The notes: a model not told the origin generated them from the sequence alone. A DNA stretch of 64,000 nt from Cutibacterium equinum (GCF_028021195.1 NZ_CP115668.1:558001-622000); one strand, 5' to 3'. Shown: positions 32,903 through 40,291, counted from the stretch's first letter. Translations and numbers: made by a program.

Positions 32903-33559
32903 ATGACGCCGTCGTCGGCGAGTCATGTGGGTACTCATGGATCGGATTTGAGGCGACCGACGATAATGTCGTCGTTCAATGCAAGCGCATGTGGTGACAC
33001 CAATGCCTTACGATCTGCAATGCGTATTCTATGTACATGGTTTCCGCCACCAGGCTGGCGTCTGAGTCCGATGATCATCGGAGTTGTTATCCCCGATGGG
33101 TCTGGGTTTGGGCCTGGGTCTGTGTGGGGGGTGACACTGCCGACGATCATCTGGCGCGCACTGATCGGAATGGGCTTCACCTTGGGGACGCCAGCCGCCT
33201 GGCGGGCAGCTGAGCAGATCCCCGGCCCAGGAGTGCAATGTGTCCTGCGGTTGTCTGCCGCAGAGTCGCTCGCTGCCATCACCGCGCCATTCTTGCTTAC
33301 CAAGCTCGTTTCCAAGCTGCCGCGCGCGTTGCCGAGGATCCTAGCCTGGGTCGGCGTCATCGCTCTCGTGGTCGCAGTGGTTATGAGCATCGTCAACTGG
33401 AGCGATGTGGATCCGTTCCACGGCCAGTCCATGACTGGCTGGAGGGTGCTCTGTGGTGGCTGCTACTTGATGGCGGCTCTGTGGGCGATTGCGCTGTCGA
33501 TCACGCTCGTGGGATATCTCCTGCATCATCCGAGTAGTGGACGTTCTCTCTGTTCGTGA
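32903..33559 (+). CDS. putative membrane protein, unknown function
   Basis: A 218-residue ORF with about four hydrophobic segments, at residues 52-66 (MIIGVVIPDG region), 78-98, 140-165 (LAWVGVIALVVAVVMSIV) and 180-205 (GGCYLMAALWAIALSITLV). The first 35-40 residues are polar and may not be translated; ATG codons at about residue 22 or 40 are alternative starts. No family recognised. The opposite strand is also open here, but its product is Pro/Thr-rich and shadow-like, so this strand is preferred. The stop lies immediately before repeat C. Confidence 0.5.
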   Translation: MTPSSASHVGTHGSDLRRPTIMSSFNASACGDTNALRSAMRILCTWFPPPGWRLSPMIIGVVIPDGSGFGPGSVWGVTLPTIIWRALIGMGFTLGTPAAWRAAEQIPGPGVQCVLRLSAAESLAAITAPFLLTKLVSKLPRALPRILAWVGVIALVVAVVMSIVNWSDVDPFHGQSMTGWRVLCGGCYLMAALWAIALSITLVGYLLHHPSSGRSLCS

Positions 33560-33562
33560 CTC

Positions 33563-33587
33563 GGTGGAGTTCCGCTTCAACAATTAG
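33563..33587 (+). repeat. ychF 3'-end repeat, copy C
   Basis: GGTGGAGTTCCGCTTCAACA followed by ATTAG. It shares the 16-base stretch GGTGGAGTTCCGCTTY-A with copy B, and in the ychF frame ends VEFRFNN stop. It separates the two unknown genes from the Nudix/toxin-antitoxin segment. Confidence 0.75.
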
Positions 33588-33613
33588 TTCCCGTCCTGCA
33601 TCAGTGTTGGGGA

Positions 33614-34006
33614 TTAATTCAGTGCCTGGAGGATACCCTTGGGTCGGAGCGTCGAGGTGTCGTGGTATGAGAGCCAGCTGCATTCGAGGTCTGCTTCGTG
33701 GGATCCGAGTGTGTCGAGGTCGGCTGGGTCGGCTGGGGTGACTCGGTAGTAGAACTCGATGGAGTGGTGGCCTACGCCTTTGTGGGTGAAGAAGTTCTCC
33801 AGCACGTGGAGACGCTCGCCGACGATGATGAGCAGGCCGAATTCCTCGTCGAATTCTCGCTTCAGTCCGTCGATAAGGGTTTCGCCAAACTCCAAGCCGC
33901 CACCCGGCAGAGCCCAGGCATCGTCGCCCACTTTACGTTGCACGAAGACTTTCTCGTTATGGGTCAGTAGGCCGACAACACGGATGCGAATCGTTTGCTG
34001 TGGCAT
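33614..34006 (-). CDS. Nudix hydrolase
   Basis: A 130-residue Nudix protein. The Nudix box is complete: GGGLEFGETLIDGLKREFDE followed by EFGL (G-x5-E-x7-RE-x2-EE-x-G), residues about 38-61, with the Glu ligands for magnesium. It opens with IRIRVVGLLTHNEKVFVQRK. Such enzymes hydrolyse nucleoside diphosphates linked to another moiety; the substrate is not evident. The ATG at 34006 follows a GGGAGGAAA site. The frame extends upstream to 34351, but that part is antisense noise over a DUF1697 remnant. Confidence 0.9.
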   Translation of the reverse strand: MPQQTIRIRVVGLLTHNEKVFVQRKVGDDAWALPGGGLEFGETLIDGLKREFDEEFGLLIIVGERLHVLENFFTHKGVGHHSIEFYYRVTPADPADLDTLGSHEADLECSWLSYHDTSTLRPKGILQALN

Positions 34007-34032
34007 GGTTTCCTCCCGGTCGCAAGGTGGAA

Positions 34033-34262
34033 TCATGATCCCATGACTGTTGCCCGGGATCGAGACGCGATCAGTCGCGCCGCGGCGCGGCCCGATGCAG
34101 CAGAGCTGGCGTTGTTCGGGTCGCTGGTGAGGATGATGTCCCCGCTTTCGCTCATGGTGACCACGTCCTGGTAACCGGCTTCCCCTAAATCCAGCTAGAG
34201 GTCCTTCATGGGCACGCGGTTGTGGACGCCGACGTTGATTCCGCGGGGCATGACAAGCCGGT
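34033..34262 (-). pseudogene. fragment of a DUF1697-family gene
   Basis: The minus strand reads LVMPRGINVGVHNRVPMKDL, a stop (TAG), then LDLGEAGYQDVVTMSESGDI and ILTSDP. This is the N-terminal hallmark of DUF1697 proteins (RGINVGGHNRVPMADLR...LEELGYTDVRTYLQSGNVVFTS). It then degrades and stops at about 34033. The family is usually about 180 residues, so two thirds are gone. It may once have been co-transcribed with the Nudix gene that follows it. Confidence 0.75.
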
Positions 34263-34354
34263 GACTCTTGCGCGCTTCCCCTCCTAGGGGCCTTGGTAGC
34301 GGGATATCGTTCTTGCACTCGGCAGGCGAACACGGCGACGGGACCGCCCATTAT

Positions 34355-34371
34355 GATACCACTTTGGTATC
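34355..34371. promoter_or_regulatory. palindromic operator before the antitoxin-doc operon
   Basis: GATACCA-CTT-TGGTATC is a perfect 7-bp palindrome ending 8 bp before the antitoxin start codon, the expected place for toxin-antitoxin autoregulation. The second, dead copy of the operon at 37.4 kb lacks it. Confidence 0.65.
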
Positions 34372-34379
34372 GTCGTCGT

Positions 34380-34583
34380 ATGGCTATGACATTGCGGTTG
34401 ACGGAAGACGACGAACAGATCTTGACGCGTCTTGCCGAGGAGGACGGGGTCAGTCGTCAAGAGGCGACGGTTCGCGCTATCCGTGAGGTGGCGGCGCGGA
34501 GGGGACACGCGAAGAACGTCGCCGATGCGGCGGCGCGGGCGCGGGCCCGGTACGGCGACGTTCTCGATCGGCTGGGAAAGTGA
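34380..34583 (+). CDS. ribbon-helix-helix type antitoxin of the Doc toxin
   Basis: A 67-residue protein, MAMTLRLTEDDEQILTRLAE then SRQEATVRAIREVAARRGH, with the short beta strand and two helices of CopG/Arc-type antitoxins. The C-terminal tail (about residues 45-67) would bind and neutralise the toxin. The toxin gene starts inside its stop codon (4-bp overlap). The ATG at 34380 is close behind the palindrome at 34355-34371; a second ATG two codons later is possible. A truncated copy of the same gene lies at 37410-37541. Confidence 0.85.
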   Translation: MAMTLRLTEDDEQILTRLAEEDGVSRQEATVRAIREVAARRGHAKNVADAAARARARYGDVLDRLGK

Positions 34584-35011
34584 CGATTTTCCTCACGGTT
34601 GAGGACCTTCTGTCCCTGGCCAAGGACCTGGGTGTTGGCCCGGTCCGTGACGTTGGCTTGCTCGAATCTGCGGCGGCGCGTCCACGAACGTCATTGTGGG
34701 GTAGTGACGCCTACCCAACGCTAGAGTCCAAGGCGGCGGCTCTGCTAGATTCTCTGGTGAACAATCATGCGCTGGTGGACGGCAACAAGCGGTTGGGTTG
34801 GTTGGCGACAGTGGTGTTCTTGGACCTCAATGGCTGGTGGGTGGAAGCCCCGGACGACGATGCATACAACCTCGTCATCGCCGTGGCGAGCGGTAGGGCT
34901 GATCTAGATGAGGCCGCTGCGTCGCTTCGGTCGTGGAGCGTTGATTCTGACTGCTTCGGCAAGCCCCAATCCCGAACAGAGCTAGATTCGCGTCAAGACC
35001 GCCACCACTGA
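34580..35011 (+). CDS. Doc-type toxin (Fic/Doc family kinase)
   Basis: A 143-residue Doc homologue. The active-site motif is HALVDGNKRLGW (about residues 66-77), which fits HxFx[DN][AG]NKR apart from Leu for Phe. MTIFLTVEDLLSLAKDLGV and DVGLLESAAARPRTSLWG are the usual N-terminal family stretches. Doc phosphorylates EF-Tu and stops translation; the antitoxin immediately upstream should prevent this. The GTG start at 34580 overlaps the antitoxin stop. The catalytic residues are intact, in contrast to the degenerate copy at 37538. Confidence 0.9.
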   Translation: MTIFLTVEDLLSLAKDLGVGPVRDVGLLESAAARPRTSLWGSDAYPTLESKAAALLDSLVNNHALVDGNKRLGWLATVVFLDLNGWWVEAPDDDAYNLVIAVASGRADLDEAAASLRSWSVDSDCFGKPQSRTELDSRQDRHH

Positions 35012-35213
35012 TCCCATCAGGGGCTTCGCCAAGCAACTTGCCGACAGGAGCCTCGTCGAGGGCATCCTCGGCATCGTCGCGGGCATCGTCGCCGTCCGTT
35101 TCCCGTCGGAGAGTGCGGCGGGTCTGATGGTTGTGACAGTTATCTGGGCGGTGCTGTTCGGCATCGCGACGATCATCTGTTCGGTGCAGACCCGTCGGCT
35201 CCTTCGCGGATGA
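34997..35213 (+). pseudogene. C-terminal fragment of a DUF308/HdeD-like membrane protein
   Basis: Without a start codon, the frame reads LVEGILGIVAGIVAVRFPSE and AAGLMVVTVIWAVLFGIATI, then CSVQTRRLLRG stop: two hydrophobic hairpin segments as in HdeD-family proteins. The N-terminal half is missing. Confidence 0.55.
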
Positions 35214-35378
35214 CCCGGTCCTGGACGGCGCGGGACCTGCCTGACCTCGACGTCAACTTAGCCAGAACCACTCGGGTACGCCGCATGATGAGCGCCCAGA
35301 GCGCGCCCGTGACCGGGAAATCTCGCGCTTCGCCCCCCGATTCTGCTAAATCACCCCCGTGTCATTCGCCAGCGGACG

Positions 35379-35580
35379 CTACCCGAGGGCGGGACGGGGC
35401 AGGCCCCGGATGAGAAGGGTGAAGGCGAACCAGATCTCGAAGGCGAAGATGGGGATGGCGGCGACGGGGCCGTTGAGCGACAGCGCGCCCCAGAGTTGGG
35501 CGAGGTCGCTCGCTAGGACGATGAGCCCGCCCGCGAGCTCGAGCGTCACGGTCCAGCGCAGCTCGCCGGCGGCCGCGCTT
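35379..35580 (-). pseudogene. C-terminal fragment of a DUF4386-like membrane protein
   Basis: The minus strand ends with LELAGGLIVLASDLAQLWGA, LSLNGPVAAIPIFAFEIWFA and FTLLIRGLPRPALG. This pair of hydrophobic helices resembles the C-terminus of DUF4386 proteins. Upstream, the frame runs into the antisense of an hsdM remnant, so the gene is cut by a rearrangement. Confidence 0.5.
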
Positions 35581-35591
35581 ACGGCCGCGCC

Positions 35592-36015
35592 GGATTCGTC
35601 ATGGCCAACTCCGCGAGCGATGCCGGGCACTCGGAGAAAGACATCCGCCAGTAACTCATCGAGTCTGGCGCTGTCGACGTGATGGTGGCCGTCGGGCCGA
35701 ACTTCTTCTACACCGTCACCTTGCCGGTGACGCTGTGGTTCCTCGACAAAGCAAAGGTGGGCAGCGATCGAGAAGACACCGTGCTGTTCATTGATGCTCG
35801 GCACCTCTTCCGCCAGATCGACCGAGCACACCGACTTCACCGCCGAACAGATCGAGTTCATCGCCAACATCGTCCGGCTCTATCGCGGCGAAGAGGTGGA
35901 GACCGTTGACGGCAGAGGCGACCTGCTGGGGAAGTACTTCCCCGACGGCGAATACGTCGACGTGGGCGGCCTGCGCAAGGTGGCTACCCGTGCGGAGATC
36001 GAGGAGCAGGACTGA
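35592..36015 (+). pseudogene. hsdM: fragment of a type I restriction-modification methylase (HsdM)
   Basis: GFVMANSASDAGHSEKDIRQ, a stop (TAA), then [20 protein letters not shown] and [13 protein letters not shown] match the region of HsdM just after the NPPF motif. [17 protein letters not shown] then shifts frame into [20 protein letters not shown] and [17 protein letters not shown]. The AdoMet-binding half and the C-terminus are absent, and no hsdR or hsdS is present. The segment is debris, not a working system. Confidence 0.85.
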
Positions 36016-36061
36016 AGCCTCAACCCCTAGACCCTGACCAGGCCGTTTCTGTGTACTCGTT

Positions 36062-37156
36062 TTACTCCGGCAGAGGCGTGTGAAAGAGCATGCTGAGTAG
36101 CTCGGTGTTGATGAAGAGCACGTGACGGCCTATCTTCTCCTTGGTGATGAGGCCGGAGTTGGCCAGCAGTGTCAGCCAGCGTGAGGCAGTCTGGCGTTGG
36201 GCCAAGCCTGCGTCAACGACGTTGTCGATGCGCATATAGGGCTGCGAACAAAGCATCCTGCTCAGGGACACCGCTGGGAGTTTCGGATCGAGTGCGCGGA
36301 TCGAGTCTTGCAGTGAGGTACGCATGGAATCTGTGGACTCGACGAGGTCGAGCGTCCATGTGGCCGTGGATTCGACGCCTGCAAGCATGAAGAGGAGCCA
36401 GGGTTCCCATGCGTCTTCTCGAGTGACGGCGTTAAGCCGTTCGTAGTACGTGTCCTTGTGGCGCAAGATGTGGCCAGACAAATACAGCACGGGGAGCTCC
36501 AGGAGACCGGTCTCGATGAGCATCAGCAAGTTGAGAATGCGTCCCGTTCGTCCGTTGCCGTCGAAGAAGGGATGGATCGCCTCGAACTGGTAGTGCGCGA
36601 GCGCCATCGCCACAAGCGGGTCGAGACCATGGTCGTCGTGTAAGAACCTCTCCCACGCTGACAAGTGGTCAAGAATGACGTGTTGGCCCTCGGGTGGCGT
36701 GTAGATATGCGCACCCGTGCTCGCGTTGCCGATGTACGTGCCAGGTTGATTTCGGATCGCCGCTGGCCGTCCTTGAATGCGTGAGCAGACGTCAATCGCG
36801 GTCTGGGTGGTGATGGGCCTCGCAGCCAGAGACTCGTGGCCTGCGCGCAGCGCCTCGCGATACCGGAGTGCTTCCTTGACTTGAGGAGTCATGTCCTGGA
36901 GGGCGCCGTTTGCGGCCTTGAACAGTTCGTCGTTGGTAGTGACGATGTTCTCGATCTCGCTCGAGGCCTGAGCCTCCATGAGTGGGATCAGATTGATGAG
37001 CATCGTGGGATCGGGAAGTCGGTTGTAAGCCCCGTCGAGTCGAGCGAGTGCCCGGCTGGCAGTGATCGTCGCTTTGAGCACGGCCGGGGTTTCGACGTCA
37101 ACTGATGGTGGCAGCGCTGGGAGGTCCTGGAACGGCCGGTCGGGGTGGTTCCACAT
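36062..37156 (-). CDS. Fic family protein (probable AMP transferase)
   Basis: A 364-residue Fic protein. The catalytic motif HPFFDGNGRTGR (about residues 193-204) has all consensus residues (HPFxxGNGRxxR). The N-terminal inhibitory helix motif SxxxE[GN] appears as SSEIEN (about residues 60-65), and the flap precedes the active site as GAHIYTPPEG. The C-terminal 80 residues form a winged-helix-like domain (SRMLCSQPYMRIDNVVDAGL, then TASRWLTLLANSGLITKEK). Fic enzymes attach AMP to target proteins. With the inhibitory helix in cis (class II), this one should be self-restrained. The ATG at 37156 (MWNHPDRPFQDLP) is chosen; the 35 codons upstream overlap inverted repeats. Confidence 0.9.
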   Translation of the reverse strand: MWNHPDRPFQDLPALPPSVDVETPAVLKATITASRALARLDGAYNRLPDPTMLINLIPLMEAQASSEIENIVTTNDELFKAANGALQDMTPQVKEALRYREALRAGHESLAARPITTQTAIDVCSRIQGRPAAIRNQPGTYIGNASTGAHIYTPPEGQHVILDHLSAWERFLHDDHGLDPLVAMALAHYQFEAIHPFFDGNGRTGRILNLLMLIETGLLELPVLYLSGHILRHKDTYYERLNAVTREDAWEPWLLFMLAGVESTATWTLDLVESTDSMRTSLQDSIRALDPKLPAVSLSRMLCSQPYMRIDNVVDAGLAQRQTASRWLTLLANSGLITKEKIGRHVLFINTELLSMLFHTPLPE

Positions 37157-37181
37157 GTCGATAGCGTAACCATATGCGCAG

Positions 37182-37216
37182 AACGTGTCGAAATTATTGG
37201 GAAATTTCGACACGTT
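37182..37216. promoter_or_regulatory. 14-bp perfect inverted repeat just upstream of fic
   Basis: AACGTGTCGAAATT (37182-37195) and its exact inverse (37203-37216) with a 7-bp spacer, 26 bp before the fic start codon. Position and symmetry suggest an operator or a leader-RNA hairpin. Confidence 0.7.
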
Positions 37217-37273
37217 GGCTCGACGTGGCGACGACGTGTACATAGTGGGGCTGCACTCCACCCCGTGACCTCA

Positions 37274-37316
37274 CACTACAAATCACACTTCAAGTTTTGC
37301 AGTGTGATTTGTAGTG
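37274..37316. promoter_or_regulatory. 16-bp perfect inverted repeat upstream of fic
   Basis: CACTACAAATCACACT (37274-37289) and its exact inverse (37301-37316) around an 11-nt spacer. It lies about 120 bp before the fic start and 95 bp before the dead antitoxin copy. No T tract, so an operator is more likely than a terminator. Confidence 0.7.
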
Positions 37317-37409
37317 ATCGGATGAGTGTGGACGCCGATCCTTTCGTCGGGGGTGCTCCGTGATGCTCCACGGTTCCTGGACTCAGGGACTTTCAGTCCG
37401 GCAGCCGTC

Positions 37410-37541
37410 CGACGTCAGGAGGCGACGATTCGCGCGATCTATGAGGTGGCGGCGCGCAGGGGGCACACGAAGGATGTGGCTGAGGCCTCGGCGCGGGTGC
37501 GGGTTCGACACGCCGATATCCTTGATCGGCTGGGTCGATGA
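37410..37541 (+). pseudogene. truncated copy of the ribbon-helix-helix antitoxin
   Basis: RRQEATIRAIYEVAARRGH followed by KDVAEASARVRVRHADILDRL aligns with residues 24-66 of the antitoxin at 34380-34583. The DNA-binding beta strand and operator are missing; the sequence before 37410 is unrelated. Confidence 0.8.
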
Positions 37542-37890
37542 CGGTTTTCCTTACGGTTGAGGACCTGGGCGTTGGCCCGATCGGTGACGTCGGTTTGCAC
37601 GAATCTGCGGCGGCGCGTCCACGAACGTCATTGTGGGGTAGTGACGCCTACCCAACGCTAGAGTCCAAGGCTGCGGCTCTCCTGGACTCTCTGGTGAACA
37701 ATCGTGCGCTGGTGGACGGCAACAAGCAGTTGGGCTGGTTGGCGACGGTGGTGTTCTCGGACCTCAATGGTTGGAGGCCCCGGCCGACGACGCATACGAC
37801 CTCGTCATCGCCGTGGCGAGTGGTCGGGCTGCTCTAGATGACGTTGCCACATCGCTTCGGTCGTGGTGCGTTGAGCCCGGATCACGCTAG
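37538..37890 (+). pseudogene. inactive copy of the Doc toxin
   Basis: It aligns with the Doc at 34580-35011 and, at DNA level, is nearly identical around 37600-37760. Differences are a deletion of about seven codons near the start, His to Arg and NKR to NKQ in the active site (RALVDGNKQLGW), and a frameshift after DLNGW. In the next frame the C-terminus continues (EAPADDAYDLVIAVASGRAA and TSLRSW) to about 37890. A dead duplicate. Confidence 0.88.
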
Positions 37891-37905
37891 TTCTGCCCGG
37901 GCCGT

Positions 37906-37930
37906 GGTCGAGTTCCGCTTCAACGAATAG
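37906..37930 (+). repeat. ychF 3'-end repeat, copy D (right boundary)
   Basis: GGTCGAGTTCCGCTTCAACG followed by AATAG. In the ychF frame it reads VVEFRFNE stop. The core GAGTTCCGCTTCAAC is identical to copy C. This is the last copy seen; relBE and then ordinary transport genes follow. Confidence 0.7.
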
Positions 37931-37934
37931 TGAC

Positions 37935-38219
37935 TCAGTCGTCGTAGACCTTGTCGCGGCGCCCGATGGAGAAGACTTCGATCGTGGCGACGTTGTCGTG
38001 GATGAGTGCGAGGATCCGATAGGAGCCCACGCGGTAGCGCCATTCGCCTGAATGGTTCGCGGTGAGCCCTTTGCCGAAGGCGCGTGGATCGGCGCATCCG
38101 TCGAGGTTGTTCTTGATCCACGCGGCGAGGATCTTGGCGTCGAACCGGTCCATCTTCTTCAGCTGCTTGCGCGCCCTCGCGGTCAGCTCGACACGGTATC
38201 GGCTGGTCTGAATGGCCAT
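37935..38219 (-). CDS. relE: RelE-type toxin
   Basis: A 94-residue RelE-family mRNA interferase: YRVELTARARKQLKKMDR (residues about 7-24), LAAWIKNNLDG, then GKGLTANHSGEWRYRVGSYR and NVATIEVFSIGRRDKVYDD with the basic active-site surface. RelE cleaves mRNA in the ribosomal A site. The ATG at 38219 overlaps the stop of the antitoxin gene by one base; the frame extends far upstream, but that is shadow. It lies 4 bp after repeat D. Confidence 0.92.
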   Translation of the reverse strand: MAIQTSRYRVELTARARKQLKKMDRFDAKILAAWIKNNLDGCADPRAFGKGLTANHSGEWRYRVGSYRILALIHDNVATIEVFSIGRRDKVYDD

Positions 38220-38431
38220 CAGGTGAGTTCGGTGAGGATCTCGTCGATGGTGAATCGCTCGCCGGTGTCCTGCGCAATCGCCTCGCGCAGCTCCTGTAGG
38301 TCGCAGGAATCCTCGATCTTCTCCAGGATTGCCGTGCGGGCGAAATCTGAGATCGTGACGCCCTCGAACTGGGCGAACTTGCGGACGAGTTCGGCGTCTT
38401 GTTCGTTCATGCGCACTGTCATGGTGCTCAT
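38219..38431 (-). CDS. relB: RelB/DinJ-like antitoxin
   Basis: A 70-residue antitoxin: MSTMTVRMNEQDAELVRKFA and FEGVTISDFARTAILEKIED form a ribbon-helix-helix DNA-binding fold, followed by an acidic tail that wraps the toxin. It is preceded by a GAGAGGAGAA site and by a 19-bp palindrome at 38452-38470, fitting autorepression with RelE. Confidence 0.9.
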   Translation of the reverse strand: MSTMTVRMNEQDAELVRKFAQFEGVTISDFARTAILEKIEDSCDLQELREAIAQDTGERFTIDEILTELT

Positions 38432-38451
38432 GGGGTTCTCCTCTCACGGTT

Positions 38452-38470
38452 CTGAATACAGTGTATTCAG
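38452..38470. promoter_or_regulatory. operator/promoter palindrome of relBE
   Basis: CTGAATACA-G-TGTATTCAG is a perfect 9-bp palindrome 21 bp before the relB start. Its AT-rich arms can also serve as the -10 region. Confidence 0.75.
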
Positions 38471-38641
38471 AGTGGTGGTTGGGGGCAAGGAGTCGGCTTA
38501 AACCTGGATGTAATGACCGGAGAGGTTGGTTGAGTTCTTCACCGGATGTCGGCATCCGTTGTGCCTGTGGCGAATCTGTCCATGACCATGGCATCGACTG
38601 TGGAAGGGTCAGCAGCCTTCGGTGTACGGTAGCGATGCAAT

Positions 38642-38660
38642 AAAGGTAAGGGTTGCCTAA
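38642..38660. promoter_or_regulatory. DtxR/IdeR-like iron box upstream of the MATE/iron transport operon
   Basis: The 19-bp sequence AAAGGTAAGGGTTGCCTAA matches the DtxR/IdeR consensus TTAGGTTAGCCTAACCTAA at 12 positions, with both outer arms (AGGT and CCTAA) kept. It lies about 135 bp before the MATE gene. The remaining 320-bp gap between relB and MATE shows no gene. Confidence 0.5.
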
Positions 38661-38794
38661 AAACCGTTCCGTTGTGTTCCGATGCCCCCCACGTGGGCGG
38701 CCCCGGGCGTCCGTCGACAAAGAGAGATCCCCGTGTACCAACTGCGTCACAGACACCTGACCCCGTCAGCCCTGCCTGTATTGGGGCACGCGGC

Positions 38795-40201
38795 GTGACT
38801 GTCGCGCAACAGCGCGAGGCGATCGGCTACGGCGAGGTTTATTCCCTTGCGCTGCCCATCGCCGGTGTGCAGCTCGCAGGGGTAGCTCTGACGACGACGG
38901 ACGTGTTCATGCTGCAAACCCTGGGCGTGGCCGCCATCGCTGGCGGCGGCTTGGCGATGCAGTTCTACAACCAGATCCGGACGATGTGCGTCGGAATGGT
39001 GACAGCTGCGGGCAATCTCGTCGCAGAGGCGGCCGTGCCGTGGAAGCGAGGGGAGCGCGACGGACAGGTGGCCCACGAGGTCCGCCGGGCAGTGCGTAGT
39101 GGCATGGCGGTGGGAACTGCCTCGGCCATCCTGGGCGCCGTCCTCGTCATCGCGCTCGGGGCACTCGTGCTCGTCCTCCCGGTGGATCAGCACGTCGCAC
39201 ATCTCACCTTCGCGATGACGCTCACCCTGGGTCCCGGTCTGTTGCCCATGGTCTGGCTCAATGTCCTCAGACAGTTCGCCGTGGGAATGCGACGACCCGG
39301 CTCATTGCTCGTGGTCACGCTCATCTCCATCGGGGTGAACGCCGGCGCCAACGCCTTCTTCCTGTGGGCTGTCTCGGCTCTGGGGTGGTCCGCGGCTTGG
39401 GGCACGGCCGGCATTGGCGCATCCACCGCGTTCGTTCAGGTGTTCACCCTGTGTGCCTTCGCCTGGACGCTGCGCCGCGACAGTGAACTGGGCCAGCTGT
39501 TCGCCTTCATCCCCCGCAAGGGGGATATGGCTGCCATCCGCGAACTGGTGAGACTCGGAATCCCGGTGTCCCTCACCTACGGGTCAGAGGCCGCGATCAC
39601 CACCATCGCCGGTCTGGTCATGGGGGTCGTCGGACCCGTGGCGCTGGCTGCGCACATGGTGGTCAACCAACTCGCCTACATCGTCTACCAGGTGTGCATC
39701 GGCTTCTCCCACGGTGGATCCGTGCTCGTCAGCGGAGTCAAGGGCCAAGGCCGCGACATTGTGTCGCTGGTGACGCGGAGGGTTTTGCTGTCCGTGTGGG
39801 CATATCTCAGCCTCATCGCTGTGATCTGGCTCACCCTGGGTTCGTTCGTCGTGAAGCTCTTTCTCGGCGGCGCGTCCCGGGACACCCTTCGTATCGCCAC
39901 GGTGTTGCTGTGCATCGCTGTGCTCCAACAATTCGCCAAGGGCAGTCAGAACGTCCTGGTCGGCCTGCTTCGCGGCCTCAAGGACACCACCTCTGGACTT
40001 AAGGCAACCCTGTGGGGTTACTGGGCGGTTGGAGTCCCGGCTGTGGTCCTCCTGGGGCTGGTAGCCCGCTGGGATGCCTACGGCGTGTGGATTGGTCTGA
40101 TCCTGGGGTTTGGGACGACCGCCATCCTCCTCGCCCGTACCCTCACGATCCGTATCTCGCAGCTCGACCAACCCAGCGAGGCGGTGGTGGCAGCCTCCTG
40201 A
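38795..40201 (+). CDS. MATE family efflux transporter
   Basis: A 468-residue protein with 12 hydrophobic segments in the two-bundle MATE arrangement. The N-terminal half starts EVYSLALPIAGVQLAGVALT; the second half starts AAIRELVRLGIPVSLTYGSE. MATE proteins expel small molecules using sodium or proton gradients. The GTG at 38795 fits the family start; the frame runs open upstream to 38672, but that part is polar and probably not translated. The binding protein of an iron-type importer follows after 90 bp, so export of a siderophore or metal-related compound is possible, but ordinary drug efflux cannot be ruled out. Confidence 0.88.
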   Translation: MTVAQQREAIGYGEVYSLALPIAGVQLAGVALTTTDVFMLQTLGVAAIAGGGLAMQFYNQIRTMCVGMVTAAGNLVAEAAVPWKRGERDGQVAHEVRRAVRSGMAVGTASAILGAVLVIALGALVLVLPVDQHVAHLTFAMTLTLGPGLLPMVWLNVLRQFAVGMRRPGSLLVVTLISIGVNAGANAFFLWAVSALGWSAAWGTAGIGASTAFVQVFTLCAFAWTLRRDSELGQLFAFIPRKGDMAAIRELVRLGIPVSLTYGSEAAITTIAGLVMGVVGPVALAAHMVVNQLAYIVYQVCIGFSHGGSVLVSGVKGQGRDIVSLVTRRVLLSVWAYLSLIAVIWLTLGSFVVKLFLGGASRDTLRIATVLLCIAVLQQFAKGSQNVLVGLLRGLKDTTSGLKATLWGYWAVGVPAVVLLGLVARWDAYGVWIGLILGFGTTAILLARTLTIRISQLDQPSEAVVAAS

Positions 40202-40291
40202 ACACTCATTGCCCCTGCTTCCCAGTCGACGTTTCTTGACTCCTTCCAGAGGGTCAGCAAATCCGCCACCGCTACTGAAAGAAGACATAGC

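Noticed and set aside
34036-34170. Possible MNT-type nucleotidyltransferase remnant (AELALFGSLVR on the plus strand)
   Set aside because: The minus strand gives a much longer and better match to the DUF1697 N-terminus, so the plus-strand similarity is treated as chance.
14733-37905. Integrase or excisionase gene for the putative islands
   Set aside because: I looked for tyrosine- and serine-recombinase motifs in all intact ORFs of the region and found none; only IS3 and ISL3 transposase remnants are present.
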